A DNA stretch of 5,612 bases from an uncultured Clostridium sp. (lineage in GTDB: Bacteria; Bacillota; Clostridia; Clostridiales; Clostridiaceae), in the NCBI GenBank assembly GCA_946575275.1, contig CAMNZV010000123.1, forward strand, positions 1 to 5,612. The letters are read 5' to 3'. Position numbers and translations under genes: made by a program. This document shows, one piece after another, positions 1 through 5,578 of this stretch; positions within the stretch are counted from its first letter, which is position 1; each line of letters opens with the position of its first letter. The notes below the pieces were generated by a model. It had not been told where the DNA came from. It ran no database searches and worked only from the letters and a program-made list of their open reading frames with translations.

Positions 1-337
1 TTTCTAACCCTAGTATAGTAGCATCTACCACGTCATCAATATAAACAAAATCACCATTTCCAATTAAGGTTGATGCAAATTCACCTATTTTTTTCTTGTC
101 TTCAATGTTTAAATTTTGTCTTGTTTTTACATCGTATTCTTCACATAAATAACTTTTTTCTAAATATGTTGCTCCTCCATGTACCTTGTTTAACTTTCCC
201 ATTTTGCTTAATGATGTTAAATCACGTCTTACTGTAGATTCTGATATATTTAATTTTTGAACAAGGTATGAAACAGTTACAGATTTCTCCCTTTTAAGTA
301 CATCTAATATTAATTTAAATCTTTCCTCTGTTAACAT
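1..337 (-). CDS. DeoR-family transcriptional regulator, N-terminal part (cut by window edge)
   Basis: The reading frame is open from the ATG at 337-335 to the left edge, giving 112 residues of a protein that normally has about 250. Residues 1-57 are a typical DeoR winged helix-turn-helix: an MLTEER start, a helix around 19-30, the recognition helix SESTVRRDLTSL (32-43) and the wing ending in KVHGGAT (51-57). Residues from about 75 begin the C-terminal sugar-phosphate sensor domain (DKKKIGEFA, then GNGDFVYID at 93-101). Such regulators usually repress sugar-phosphate operons, often fructose/1-phosphofructokinase genes, and the array of 10-bp repeats in its promoter suggests autorepression. A Shine-Dalgarno AAGGAAG (352-346) lies 8 nt before the ATG. 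Oddity: after YID the family normally has an (A/S)-G-T-T phosphate-binding motif, but here the sequence reads DVVDATILG. The regulated genes are probably off the left edge, so the exact ligand cannot be named. Confidence 0.9.
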   Translation of the reverse strand, partial: MLTEERFKLILDVLKREKSVTVSYLVQKLNISESTVRRDLTSLSKMGKLNKVHGGATYLEKSYLCEEYDVKTRQNLNIEDKKKIGEFASTLIGNGDFVYIDDVVDATILGLE

Positions 338-358
338 TTACACCACTTCCTTATACTT

Positions 359-387
359 ATAATACAATCATTTTCACTCAATGTCAA
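359..387 (-). promoter_or_regulatory. Sigma-A-type promoter of the DeoR-family gene
   Basis: Reading the minus strand, a perfect -35 TTGACA (387-382) is followed by a 17-bp spacer (381-365) and a -10 TATTAT (364-359). The predicted transcript starts near 352, leaving a leader of only about 15 nt that is mostly the ribosome site. The -35 box and the spacer lie inside the tandem decamers described separately, so a bound repressor would block polymerase. This is the clearest promoter in the window. Confidence 0.8.
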
Positions 388-410
388 TTATTTTCATTCA
401 AAATCAGTCA
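361..410 (-). repeat. Five tandem 10-bp TGANTGANNN repeats, probable DeoR operator
   Basis: On the minus strand the 50 bp from 410 to 361 divide exactly into five decamers: TGACTGATTT, TGAATGAAAA, TAATTGACAT, TGAGTGAAAA and TGATTGTATT. All share T-(G/A)-A-N-T-G at the same phase, and four of five begin TGANTG. Put another way, a 16-bp unit TGA(A/G)TGAAAAT(A/G)ATTG occurs twice, at 400-385 and 380-365, with starts 20 bp apart. The 10-bp period places each element on the same face of the helix, as expected for cooperative binding of an oligomeric regulator. The array covers the -35 and spacer of the deoR-type gene. Direct-repeat operators are known in this family; that this protein binds here is inference. 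Confidence 0.7.
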
Positions 411-451
411 AATAATAAAAGGATACCTAAAATAGGTACCCTTTTATTATT
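411..451 (-). terminator. Intrinsic terminator of the diguanylate cyclase gene
   Basis: The arms 411-429 and 433-451 form a 19-bp stem with a single mismatch and an AAA (plus strand) loop at 430-432. The GC-richest part (GGTACC region) is near the loop, and the outer part of the stem is TTTTATTATT on the descending minus strand, which serves as the U-rich exit. The cyclase stop codon (449-447) lies inside the right arm. The hairpin is nearly symmetrical and could work in both directions, but there is no plus-strand gene to its left. It ends exactly where the decamer array begins, insulating the deoR-type promoter. Confidence 0.85.
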
Positions 452-1298
452 TAACTGCCTTAATTATTATATTTTCTTCCCCTTTTTTTGCTTCATAAAG
501 TGCTTTGTCTGCATAGTCAATTACGTTAATAGCATTTTCTGTAGAATATATTGCACCAATACTTACAGAAACCTTTAAGTCTAAATACTCATTACTTGAA
601 ATATTAGAAACTACATTTTTTATATTTTCTAATATTCTTGATAGCTTATCCTTGGTTATATCCCTAAAAACTAATAGAAATTCGTCTCCACCATATCTTA
701 TAGCCCTGTGCTTTTCTCCCATTTCTGATAATAAACATTCTCCAATTCTAGCTAAAACAAAATCTCCACTTCTATGTCCATATGTATCATTTATATCTTT
801 AAAATCATCAATATCTATCATAGCTATTCCATTAATACTTTTTAATCCTTTTATCTGTTCCTCTAAATAACGCCTATTATATATACCAGTTAAAGCATCA
901 GTATATAATCTTTCATTATGAGTTTCTATTACATCAATAAATTTATTATCTCCTTCAGCATCAAAAAGAGTGTCATTATCTATTTTTGTAACCATCTCCA
1001 TTATATATTGAATAGTATCTATTTCTACATATATTGCAATTATAAAAAATATATCACTTTCAACAAATTCAACCTTTGTAAGCTTTGATTTGGTTGAAAG
1101 AGCCTTTGATGAAATACAATTTTCACATTTGCTGCTTTTATTCCAAATAGCATGACACTTAAAAGGATATTCAATAATTTCATTTTCATCTGAAATTATG
1201 TATTGTTTTGTTAATGAAGTATCAATTAAACGAACTTTTTCAAAAACTTCTTTCTGATAAGATATAAATTTAATAAATTCTACTTTTGTAAATACCAT
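447..1298 (-). CDS. Diguanylate cyclase (GGDEF) with Cys-rich N-terminal sensor region
   Basis: The product has 283 residues with no transmembrane segment, so it is probably cytoplasmic. It should condense two GTP into cyclic-di-GMP. Residues about 125-283 form the GGDEF domain: the entry motif TDALTGIYNRRYLEE (133-147), the metal-binding MIDIDDFKDIND (160-171, Asp162 first ligand), and an intact catalytic RYGGDEF (201-207). The inhibitory I-site RxxD that normally lies upstream is replaced by GEKH, so feedback inhibition by product is probably lost. The N-terminal about 100 residues look like a small PAS-like sensor with a Cys48-His49 ... Cys58-x2-Cys61 cluster that could bind a metal or cofactor (inference). 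Start choice: the frame also has a GTG at 1307, but the Shine-Dalgarno AAAGGTG (1313-1307) overlaps that codon and sits 8 nt before the ATG at 1298, so the ATG is preferred. The gene follows the chemoreceptor on the same strand, 132 nt away, with its own likely promoter. Confidence 0.93.
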   Translation of the reverse strand: MVFTKVEFIKFISYQKEVFEKVRLIDTSLTKQYIISDENEIIEYPFKCHAIWNKSSKCENCISSKALSTKSKLTKVEFVESDIFFIIAIYVEIDTIQYIMEMVTKIDNDTLFDAEGDNKFIDVIETHNERLYTDALTGIYNRRYLEEQIKGLKSINGIAMIDIDDFKDINDTYGHRSGDFVLARIGECLLSEMGEKHRAIRYGGDEFLLVFRDITKDKLSRILENIKNVVSNISSNEYLDLKVSVSIGAIYSTENAINVIDYADKALYEAKKGEENIIIKAVK

Positions 1299-1346
1299 AA
1301 TATACACACCTTTATTTTTGAAATTATTTTATTACCTTATAACTCC

Positions 1347-1375
1347 AATATATCACAGTGATGCTGCTCATTCAA
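1347..1375 (-). promoter_or_regulatory. Probable promoter of the diguanylate cyclase gene
   Basis: On the minus strand -35 TTGAAT (1375-1370) and -10 TATATT (1352-1347) are 17 bp apart, and a TG one base before the -10 makes it an extended -10. It lies between the chemoreceptor's stem-loop and the cyclase ribosome site, giving a leader of roughly 40 nt. A small palindrome ATCACAGTGAT (1352-1362) covers the upstream edge of the -10 and could be an operator, but it is short. No cyclic-di-GMP riboswitch consensus was seen in the leader. Confidence 0.55.
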
Positions 1376-1393
1376 TATTTTCAGAATATATAG

Positions 1394-1424
1394 GGCTATA
1401 CATAGTATTAACCTACATATAGCC
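1394..1424 (-). terminator. Stem-loop after the chemoreceptor gene, likely terminator
   Basis: Arms 1394-1405 and 1413-1424 form a 12-bp stem with a 7-nt loop, starting 6 nt beyond the chemoreceptor stop codon (1433-1431). In minus-strand RNA two of the pairs are G-U wobbles and the rest are Watson-Crick. The sequence that follows (CTATATATTC) is only moderately U-rich, so termination may be incomplete and some read-through into the diguanylate cyclase is possible. Confidence 0.6.
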
Positions 1425-1430
1425 TTATAT

Positions 1431-3494
1431 TTATCTTAACTTAAAAATCTTAACAACCTCTGATAAATCTCCTGCAATTTTTTGTTGTTCCTTTGACATG
1501 TCAGAAACCTCATCAACAACCTTTGATACTTCCTTAACAGATTCCATTGTTTTACCACTATTATCTGCTGTACTTTGTGCTGACTCAGCTATGTTTTGAA
1601 TTGCCTTACTTACTTCTTCCATAATTCTTGCAATATCCTCTGACATATTAGACAGCTCTGTCGAAAACTTTTCTACAGACTCTGCATCAATTCCATATTG
1701 CTTTCCTGTATTAACAAAAGCTTCATAGTCCGGTGTTACAGTATCCTTTAAAAAGGCTAACAATGATTTTGAATCTTCTGTTAATCTATCAAAGGCACCT
1801 TGTACTGAATTAATTGTATTTTGAATCTTCACTACAGCTTCAGTTGTTTCTCCTGCCAATTTACCAACTTCACCTGCCACAACTGCAAATCCCTTTCCTT
1901 GTTCACCAGCTCTTGCAGCTTCAATAGATGCATTTAATGATAATAAATTTATTTGTCCTGCAATATTTGAAATAACATTTGCCATTGCTCCTATAGATTC
2001 AACTACCTTTGCATTTTCAATACTATTACCTAAATTTATTTCAAATTCATTTGCCAATTTACTTGCATTATCAAAGGATTCCTTACTTTTAACTTCAACA
2101 TTTTTTGCTCTACTTCTAATTTCATCTGAAAGCTTACGACTTTTATCTGTCTCTGAAGATAATATAATTATTGAAGAATTCACCTCTTCAACAGAAGCAT
2201 TTACCTCCTCAGTTGCTGCACTAGATGTCATCATAGCTTCATTTACCTTATACATATAATTTTCTATATTCTCAAATTCATCTAATAATACTGTTGATGA
2301 ATTATTTAACTTATGACTTGATTCCTCTATACTTTCTGAATGAGATGCTATATTTGTAATAACCTTTTTATTCTTATTATACATCTCATTTAAGGCAGCT
2401 CCCATATATGCAAGCTCATCATTTCCTTTTATATCTAAAGCATCTACTGTAAAATTCCCTTCAGATAAAAATCCTGCAAATTCAGATACCTTTTTAAGAT
2501 TATTTGATATCCATTTAACTATACCTAAAACTACAATAATCACTATAATCAGGCATATTATACCTATAGCCGTTAGCTTTATTGTTAATTTCATTGTAGG
2601 TTCTGAAAGCTCTGATTGTGGCATTTGAATCATAAGCTTCCATCCTACCACAGGAACTGTATCATAATATAAGTTGTATTTTCCTTCCTCTGCTAAATAA
2701 ATAACAAATCCACTTTCTGAACTGATTATAGTATTTGCAGCTTCAACTAGGGATTCATTATCTTCCTTTGTCATATTAAGAGATTTTTCTATTTTTTCAC
2801 TATCTCTAGTCCCAATATATTCACCTGCTGCCGTTGTTAAAATAGCCGAACCATTTTTTCCAACCTGTATTTCTGAAATCAAATTTTGTATAGTAGTAAG
2901 CTCCATATCAACAGTTACTACCCCTAAAAACTTGCCACTTGAATCAGTAATTGGCATTGTACAAGATGTCATGGTTTTTCCCATTGTTTTATCATAATAT
3001 GGATCTGTAAATTTAAATTCATTCTTGCTTTTCTTACCATTAATATAGTATTCTTGATTAAAATAATCATATTCCTTATTAGAATAATCATAGGTTAATT
3101 GAATATTTGTTCCCTCTTTATATGCATATGGCCCAAGATATTCTTTATCTGAATCAAATACATAGGGTTCAAACCAAATACCTGCACCCAATACATTTTC
3201 ATTATCCTTTGTAATTTCCTCTATCATCTCTTCGTAAGAGGATATACTAACATCTTTATATGTACTTCCTATAATTTTGGCTAAATCCCTTGCTGATCTA
3301 CCAACTACATTAAGCTCTTGATTTATTCCTTTCATTTGCCCATTAAGCTCTGTTTTCATAGTGTCGTCTATTTGATTATTTATTGTATTTCCACTTGAAT
3401 TAACACTAATTATTGTTAATACTAGCATTGAAATTATAACCACTGGTAGTAAAACTCCTAATATCTTTCTACTTATTTTCCCTTTATATTCCAT
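1431..3494 (-). CDS. Methyl-accepting chemotaxis protein with dCache sensor domain
   Basis: This is an inner-membrane chemoreceptor of 687 residues. Its order is a short cytoplasmic start, TM1 (about 11-31), an extracellular double-Cache sensor (about 35-297), TM2 (about 305-327), HAMP (about 328-380) and a cytoplasmic coiled-coil signalling domain (about 400-687). Typical dCache sequence is seen at [16 protein letters not shown] (162-177) and [19 protein letters not shown] (181-199). The Arg-x-Trp-Tyr amino-acid-binding signature is not apparent (the equivalent stretch reads [10 protein letters not shown]), so an amino-acid ligand is not indicated. The CheA/CheW-contacting tip is well conserved: [18 protein letters not shown] (515-532) followed by [15 protein letters not shown] (533-547). 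The descending arm contains a non-heptad stretch, [20 protein letters not shown] (581-600), where the bundle should be interrupted. No C-terminal CheR-tethering pentapeptide is present (it ends FKLR). The ATG at 3494 is the only plausible start because it precedes TM1, yet it lacks a Shine-Dalgarno; an in-frame stop lies about 50 nt upstream. Confidence 0.95.
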   Translation of the reverse strand: MEYKGKISRKILGVLLPVVIISMLVLTIISVNSSGNTINNQIDDTMKTELNGQMKGINQELNVVGRSARDLAKIIGSTYKDVSISSYEEMIEEITKDNENVLGAGIWFEPYVFDSDKEYLGPYAYKEGTNIQLTYDYSNKEYDYFNQEYYINGKKSKNEFKFTDPYYDKTMGKTMTSCTMPITDSSGKFLGVVTVDMELTTIQNLISEIQVGKNGSAILTTAAGEYIGTRDSEKIEKSLNMTKEDNESLVEAANTIISSESGFVIYLAEEGKYNLYYDTVPVVGWKLMIQMPQSELSEPTMKLTIKLTAIGIICLIIVIIVVLGIVKWISNNLKKVSEFAGFLSEGNFTVDALDIKGNDELAYMGAALNEMYNKNKKVITNIASHSESIEESSHKLNNSSTVLLDEFENIENYMYKVNEAMMTSSAATEEVNASVEEVNSSIIILSSETDKSRKLSDEIRSRAKNVEVKSKESFDNASKLANEFEINLGNSIENAKVVESIGAMANVISNIAGQINLLSLNASIEAARAGEQGKGFAVVAGEVGKLAGETTEAVVKIQNTINSVQGAFDRLTEDSKSLLAFLKDTVTPDYEAFVNTGKQYGIDAESVEKFSTELSNMSEDIARIMEEVSKAIQNIAESAQSTADNSGKTMESVKEVSKVVDEVSDMSKEQQKIAGDLSEVVKIFKLR

Positions 3495-3519
3495 ATTATC
3501 AATTCGTTTATATATTATT

Positions 3520-3547
3520 TTTATACCTTTTGAATTATATTATCCAA
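3520..3547 (-). promoter_or_regulatory. Weak candidate promoter for the chemoreceptor
   Basis: On the minus strand TTGGAT (3547-3542), a 16-bp spacer and TATAAA (3525-3520) form an acceptable sigma-A-type pair, with a predicted leader of about 19 nt. It lies in the 3' end of the chemoreceptor remnant. In such AT-rich DNA chance matches are common. No sigma-D motility promoter (TAAA with a distant CGATAT) was found. Confidence 0.3.
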
Positions 3548-3776
3548 TATTTCCTTAGACTCAATTTCATTAATAGACTGAATATTATTAGCTGTTCCAC
3601 GACTTGAATCTGCAAGTTGTCTTATTTCATCTGCAACAACAGCAAATCCTTTTCCAGCTTCTCCTGCTCTTGCTGCTTCTATTGACGCATTTAAAATTGA
3701 CTAATGCATTTAATGTAATAACAACACCCCCTATCCTTGCAAGTCCTAAAATAATAACTGGTGATAATAGCTTAAT
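3521..3776 (-). pseudogene. Degraded chemoreceptor gene: membrane anchor joined out of frame to signalling-tip fragment
   Basis: Two chemoreceptor-like pieces lie side by side in different frames. The 5' piece (about 3776-3692) reads IKLLSPVIILGLARIGG then [11 protein letters not shown], a membrane-spanning segment typical of a receptor N-terminus; it has no start codon. The 3' piece (about 3697-3521) reads [37 protein letters not shown] and IQSIN, the conserved CheA-contact tip, then [13 protein letters not shown] and a TAA at 3523-3521. In its frame a TAG (3703-3701) closes it upstream. The sensor domain, second membrane segment, HAMP, ascending arm and distal bundle are missing. The tip differs from the intact neighbour ([11 protein letters not shown] against [11 protein letters not shown]), so this is a different receptor's relic rather than a recent copy. 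An 8-nt TTAAATGC occurs in both pieces 20 bp apart near the junction. Not translatable as a receptor. Confidence 0.85.
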
Positions 3777-3778
3777 TA

Positions 3779-3823
3779 AAATATAGATATGATATAATTA
3801 AAAATTACATCACATCTATATTT
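3779..3823 (-). terminator. Long AT-rich hairpin, likely terminator of the HAD/S66 operon
   Basis: Arms 3779-3799 and 3803-3823 pair over 21 bp around a 3-nt loop. In minus-strand RNA every position pairs, two of them as G-U wobbles; in plus-strand RNA the same two positions would be A-C mismatches. This favours function in minus-strand RNA. A short U-rich tract (TATATTTTAATT) follows. It lies about 150 nt beyond the S66 peptidase stop and immediately before the chemoreceptor remnant. Confidence 0.65.
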
Positions 3824-3974
3824 ATTATATATGGAAAATATTTTAAATGTATTAACAATATGAAAATTAATTGTGTACAGAATATATTGGCATATTATAT
3901 AATGTTTATTTAATCATTCATCCCATGGGTATATGCCTTAAATTCTATTAGAAGCTTCAAAGCAGCATCTACTA
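3824..3974. other. Gene-free spacer between S66 peptidase and the long hairpin
   Basis: The left part (3824-3909) is very AT-rich and shows no gene, repeat or convincing promoter. The right part holds a 22-codon coding-like tail on the minus strand (3978-3910, overlapping the peptidase's last codon and stop) that is described as a finding. Taken with the chemoreceptor remnant next to it, the whole 3495-3974 stretch appears to be decayed genic DNA. Confidence 0.5.
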
Positions 3975-5036
3975 CTATTTATCTAAATATATCTTCTTCT
4001 GTTCCATGTCTACTCTTGCCATAGCACCATATTGTAATACACATCTAGGTGTTGAATGTCCAAAATTTACATTATAAACAATTGGAACTGTTTCATTATT
4101 TATCACCCTTTTAAGAATAACTTTATAGTCCTCATAATATGCTTCATCTTGTGGTTTTCCAAACAAAATACCATTTATTACATCAAATATTCCCTTATCC
4201 TTAAGTGCAATAATTTCCTTTTCAAAAATCTCTGGCACTGGCTTTTCTTCACATGTTTCTATAAATAATATTTTTCCCTTCCATTCTTCAATGCTTGGAA
4301 ATATACCATATTTTTGACAAACCTCTTTTTCGTCCTTATATCTAGTTGTTGACAATATATCATAAAAACTTTCCAGACAACCACCTAATAGAGGTCCTTG
4401 AAAATATTTACTTCCCTGTAGAAGTTCAAAACCTCTTTCTTCTTTATGTGATATTCTATCTATCCCTATTGCTTTCTTGGAAAAATCCGTCCTTTCCTCA
4501 TACCAAAATTCACTAGATACAATTTCCTTATAATCAGTTCCTTCTAGATAGCTTTCAAATGCTTTTTTACTGTATGGAAGCATCTCATTTGCGACTTCCC
4601 CTAAATCACATATAAAGTTAGGTCCATAATAAGTTGATAATCCCAATCTGTAGAATAACAAGTGATTAATTGTAGTATCAGAAAATCCAGTAAATAATTT
4701 AGGCTGCTTTTTTACTGCCTCAATAAATTCTGTATCTTCCATCAAATGTGGTATGAGTCTATAGGTATCATCCCCACCTATTGCACAAATAATTCCTGAA
4801 ATTGAATCATCTAAAAATGCATCCTTTAAATCCTTTGCCCTTGCTTTTGGATTTTTATCTAAATACTCAATACCTTTTAAAGCATTTGGCATAAATACAG
4901 GCTCTAATCCATATGCTTTTAATCTTTTTACACCTATTTCTATGTTATGACTACAAAATTCCTCGCCTAAGATTCCCTTTGATAAGCTTACAATTGCAAC
5001 TTTGTCCCCGTTTTTTAATTTCCTCGCATAATTCAT
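3975..5036 (-). CDS. S66-family serine peptidase (LD-carboxypeptidase A / MccF-like)
   Basis: The 353-residue product has no signal peptide and should be cytoplasmic. Family S66 contains LD-carboxypeptidases that trim the terminal D-Ala from murein tetrapeptides during recycling, and MccF-type enzymes that inactivate microcin C-like peptide-nucleotide antibiotics. The fold's landmarks are all present: an N-terminal GDKVAIVSLS (10-19), ICAIGGDDTYRLIPHL (83-98), the nucleophile elbow TGFSDTT with Ser119, the GPLLGGCLESF motif (214-224), the likely catalytic Glu260 in ILFIET, and His327 in NFGHSTPR. Length, Ser position and the GGDD motif resemble MccF more than classical LdcA, which has an RGG(Y/F)G-type motif here. 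The ATG at 5036 has a Shine-Dalgarno AGAAAGGA (5051-5044) 7 nt away; an in-frame TTG at 5072 has none and would overlap the upstream gene. It is the second gene of an operon after the HAD-like gene. The gene ends with three consecutive TAG codons. Substrate is not resolvable from sequence. Confidence 0.92.
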   Translation of the reverse strand: MNYARKLKNGDKVAIVSLSKGILGEEFCSHNIEIGVKRLKAYGLEPVFMPNALKGIEYLDKNPKARAKDLKDAFLDDSISGIICAIGGDDTYRLIPHLMEDTEFIEAVKKQPKLFTGFSDTTINHLLFYRLGLSTYYGPNFICDLGEVANEMLPYSKKAFESYLEGTDYKEIVSSEFWYEERTDFSKKAIGIDRISHKEERGFELLQGSKYFQGPLLGGCLESFYDILSTTRYKDEKEVCQKYGIFPSIEEWKGKILFIETCEEKPVPEIFEKEIIALKDKGIFDVINGILFGKPQDEAYYEDYKVILKRVINNETVPIVYNVNFGHSTPRCVLQYGAMARVDMEQKKIYLDK

Positions 5037-5043
5037 ATTATAA

Positions 5044-5051
5044 TCCTTTCT
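5044..5051 (-). promoter_or_regulatory. Ribosome site of the S66 peptidase, overlapping the upstream stop codon
   Basis: AGAAAGGA (5051-5044) shares two bases with the TAG of the HAD-like gene (5052-5050) and is 7 nt from the ATG at 5036. This fixes the peptidase start at 5036 rather than the TTG at 5072 and suggests translational coupling. Confidence 0.8.
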
Positions 5052-5508
5052 AATATATTGTTGTTTTATCAATATATATATCTCTACTACAACTATTATA
5101 TGAAATCAATTTTTCTTCAAGTATTTTTCTTAGCCTTATTATATCAGTCTTATTATTTTTGGCTATAATAAGTTGTTCTAATAACCCAGCTTCTTGTAGT
5201 AATCTTTGATCCAAGGTACTTACATCGTCATCTATATAAATAAAATATTTATCATTCTCTATAATGTAGTATATAAATTCAACCTTACTATTACTTTCCA
5301 CTTTTTTATATATAATTTTGTTTAATAAATTACTATCTATTGATTCTCCCAATTCATTTTTTATATGTGAATAATCAGCATAGGAACACCAATATACCTT
5401 AAAATTATTTACACAAAATTCTAAGAATTCATAAAGATTATCTTTAACTCCATTCATATAAGTACAGGTAAAATCAAAATCTAAAAATAAATATGGTTTT
5501 TCTTTCAT
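5050..5508 (-). CDS. Small HAD-superfamily-like protein, function unknown
   Basis: The product has 152 residues and no membrane segment. It carries a recognisable HAD outline: motif I LDFDFT near the N-terminus (Asp10 and Asp12, with Thr14), motif II in KVYWCSYAD (Ser42), a basic region that could supply motif III (Lys68, Lys69 or Lys75), and motif IV YIDDDVSTLD (Asp93-Asp95). The stretch between motifs I and II, LYEFLEFCVNNFKVYWCS, resembles the 'eFL ... vyiwTS' segment of NIF/FCP1-type HAD phosphatases. With its short length there is no room for a large cap domain. Phosphatase or related phosphotransfer activity is therefore plausible but the substrate is unknown. A strong Shine-Dalgarno AAAGGGGA (5523-5516) lies 7 nt before the ATG. 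It is the first gene of a two-gene operon with the S66 peptidase, 13 nt downstream. Confidence 0.8.
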   Translation of the reverse strand: MKEKPYLFLDFDFTCTYMNGVKDNLYEFLEFCVNNFKVYWCSYADYSHIKNELGESIDSNLLNKIIYKKVESNSKVEFIYYIIENDKYFIYIDDDVSTLDQRLLQEAGLLEQLIIAKNNKTDIIRLRKILEEKLISYNSCSRDIYIDKTTIY

Positions 5509-5549
5509 AGAAACATCCCCTTTGAATATATTTACATTACTTTCTTTTA

Positions 5550-5578
5550 ATCTTAATTTAATACCAAATAAAAGGCAA
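5550..5578 (-). promoter_or_regulatory. Candidate promoter of the HAD/S66 operon
   Basis: On the minus strand TTGCCT (5578-5573), a 17-bp spacer and TAAGAT (5555-5550) form a plausible sigma-A promoter with a leader of about 35 nt. Other AT-rich pairs can be drawn in the same 100 bp, so this is tentative. The rest of 5509-5612 shows no gene; a short palindrome GTAATCATTAC lies at 5590-5600. Confidence 0.35.

Noticed and set aside
381..578. Plus-strand ORF of 65 codons
   Set aside because: It spans the deoR promoter, a terminator and the antisense of the cyclase 3' end; no ribosome site and a low-complexity hydrophobic product.
652..870. Plus-strand ORF of 72 codons
   Set aside because: It is antisense to the conserved GGDEF catalytic region and has no recognisable protein.
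1299..1307. GTG start for the diguanylate cyclase, three codons upstream
   Set aside because: It overlaps the AAAGGTG ribosome site, which is correctly spaced for the ATG at 1298.
3604..3786. Plus-strand ORF of 60 codons with Gln/Leu runs
   Set aside because: It is the complement of the Ala/Ser-rich chemoreceptor tip fragment, which explains the low-complexity Gln/Leu stretches.
3495..3974. Cyclic-di-GMP riboswitch upstream of the chemoreceptor, as seen in some clostridia
   Set aside because: The stretch is chemoreceptor remnant, an AT-rich hairpin and AT-rich spacer; the conserved GEMM cores were not found.
4056..4268. Plus-strand ORF of 70 codons
   Set aside because: Antisense to the S66 peptidase's conserved C-terminal part, with no ribosome site or family resemblance.
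5037..5072. TTG start for the S66 peptidase with 12 extra residues
   Set aside because: It would overlap the upstream gene and lacks a ribosome site; the ATG at 5036 has an excellent one and gives the family's usual N-terminus.
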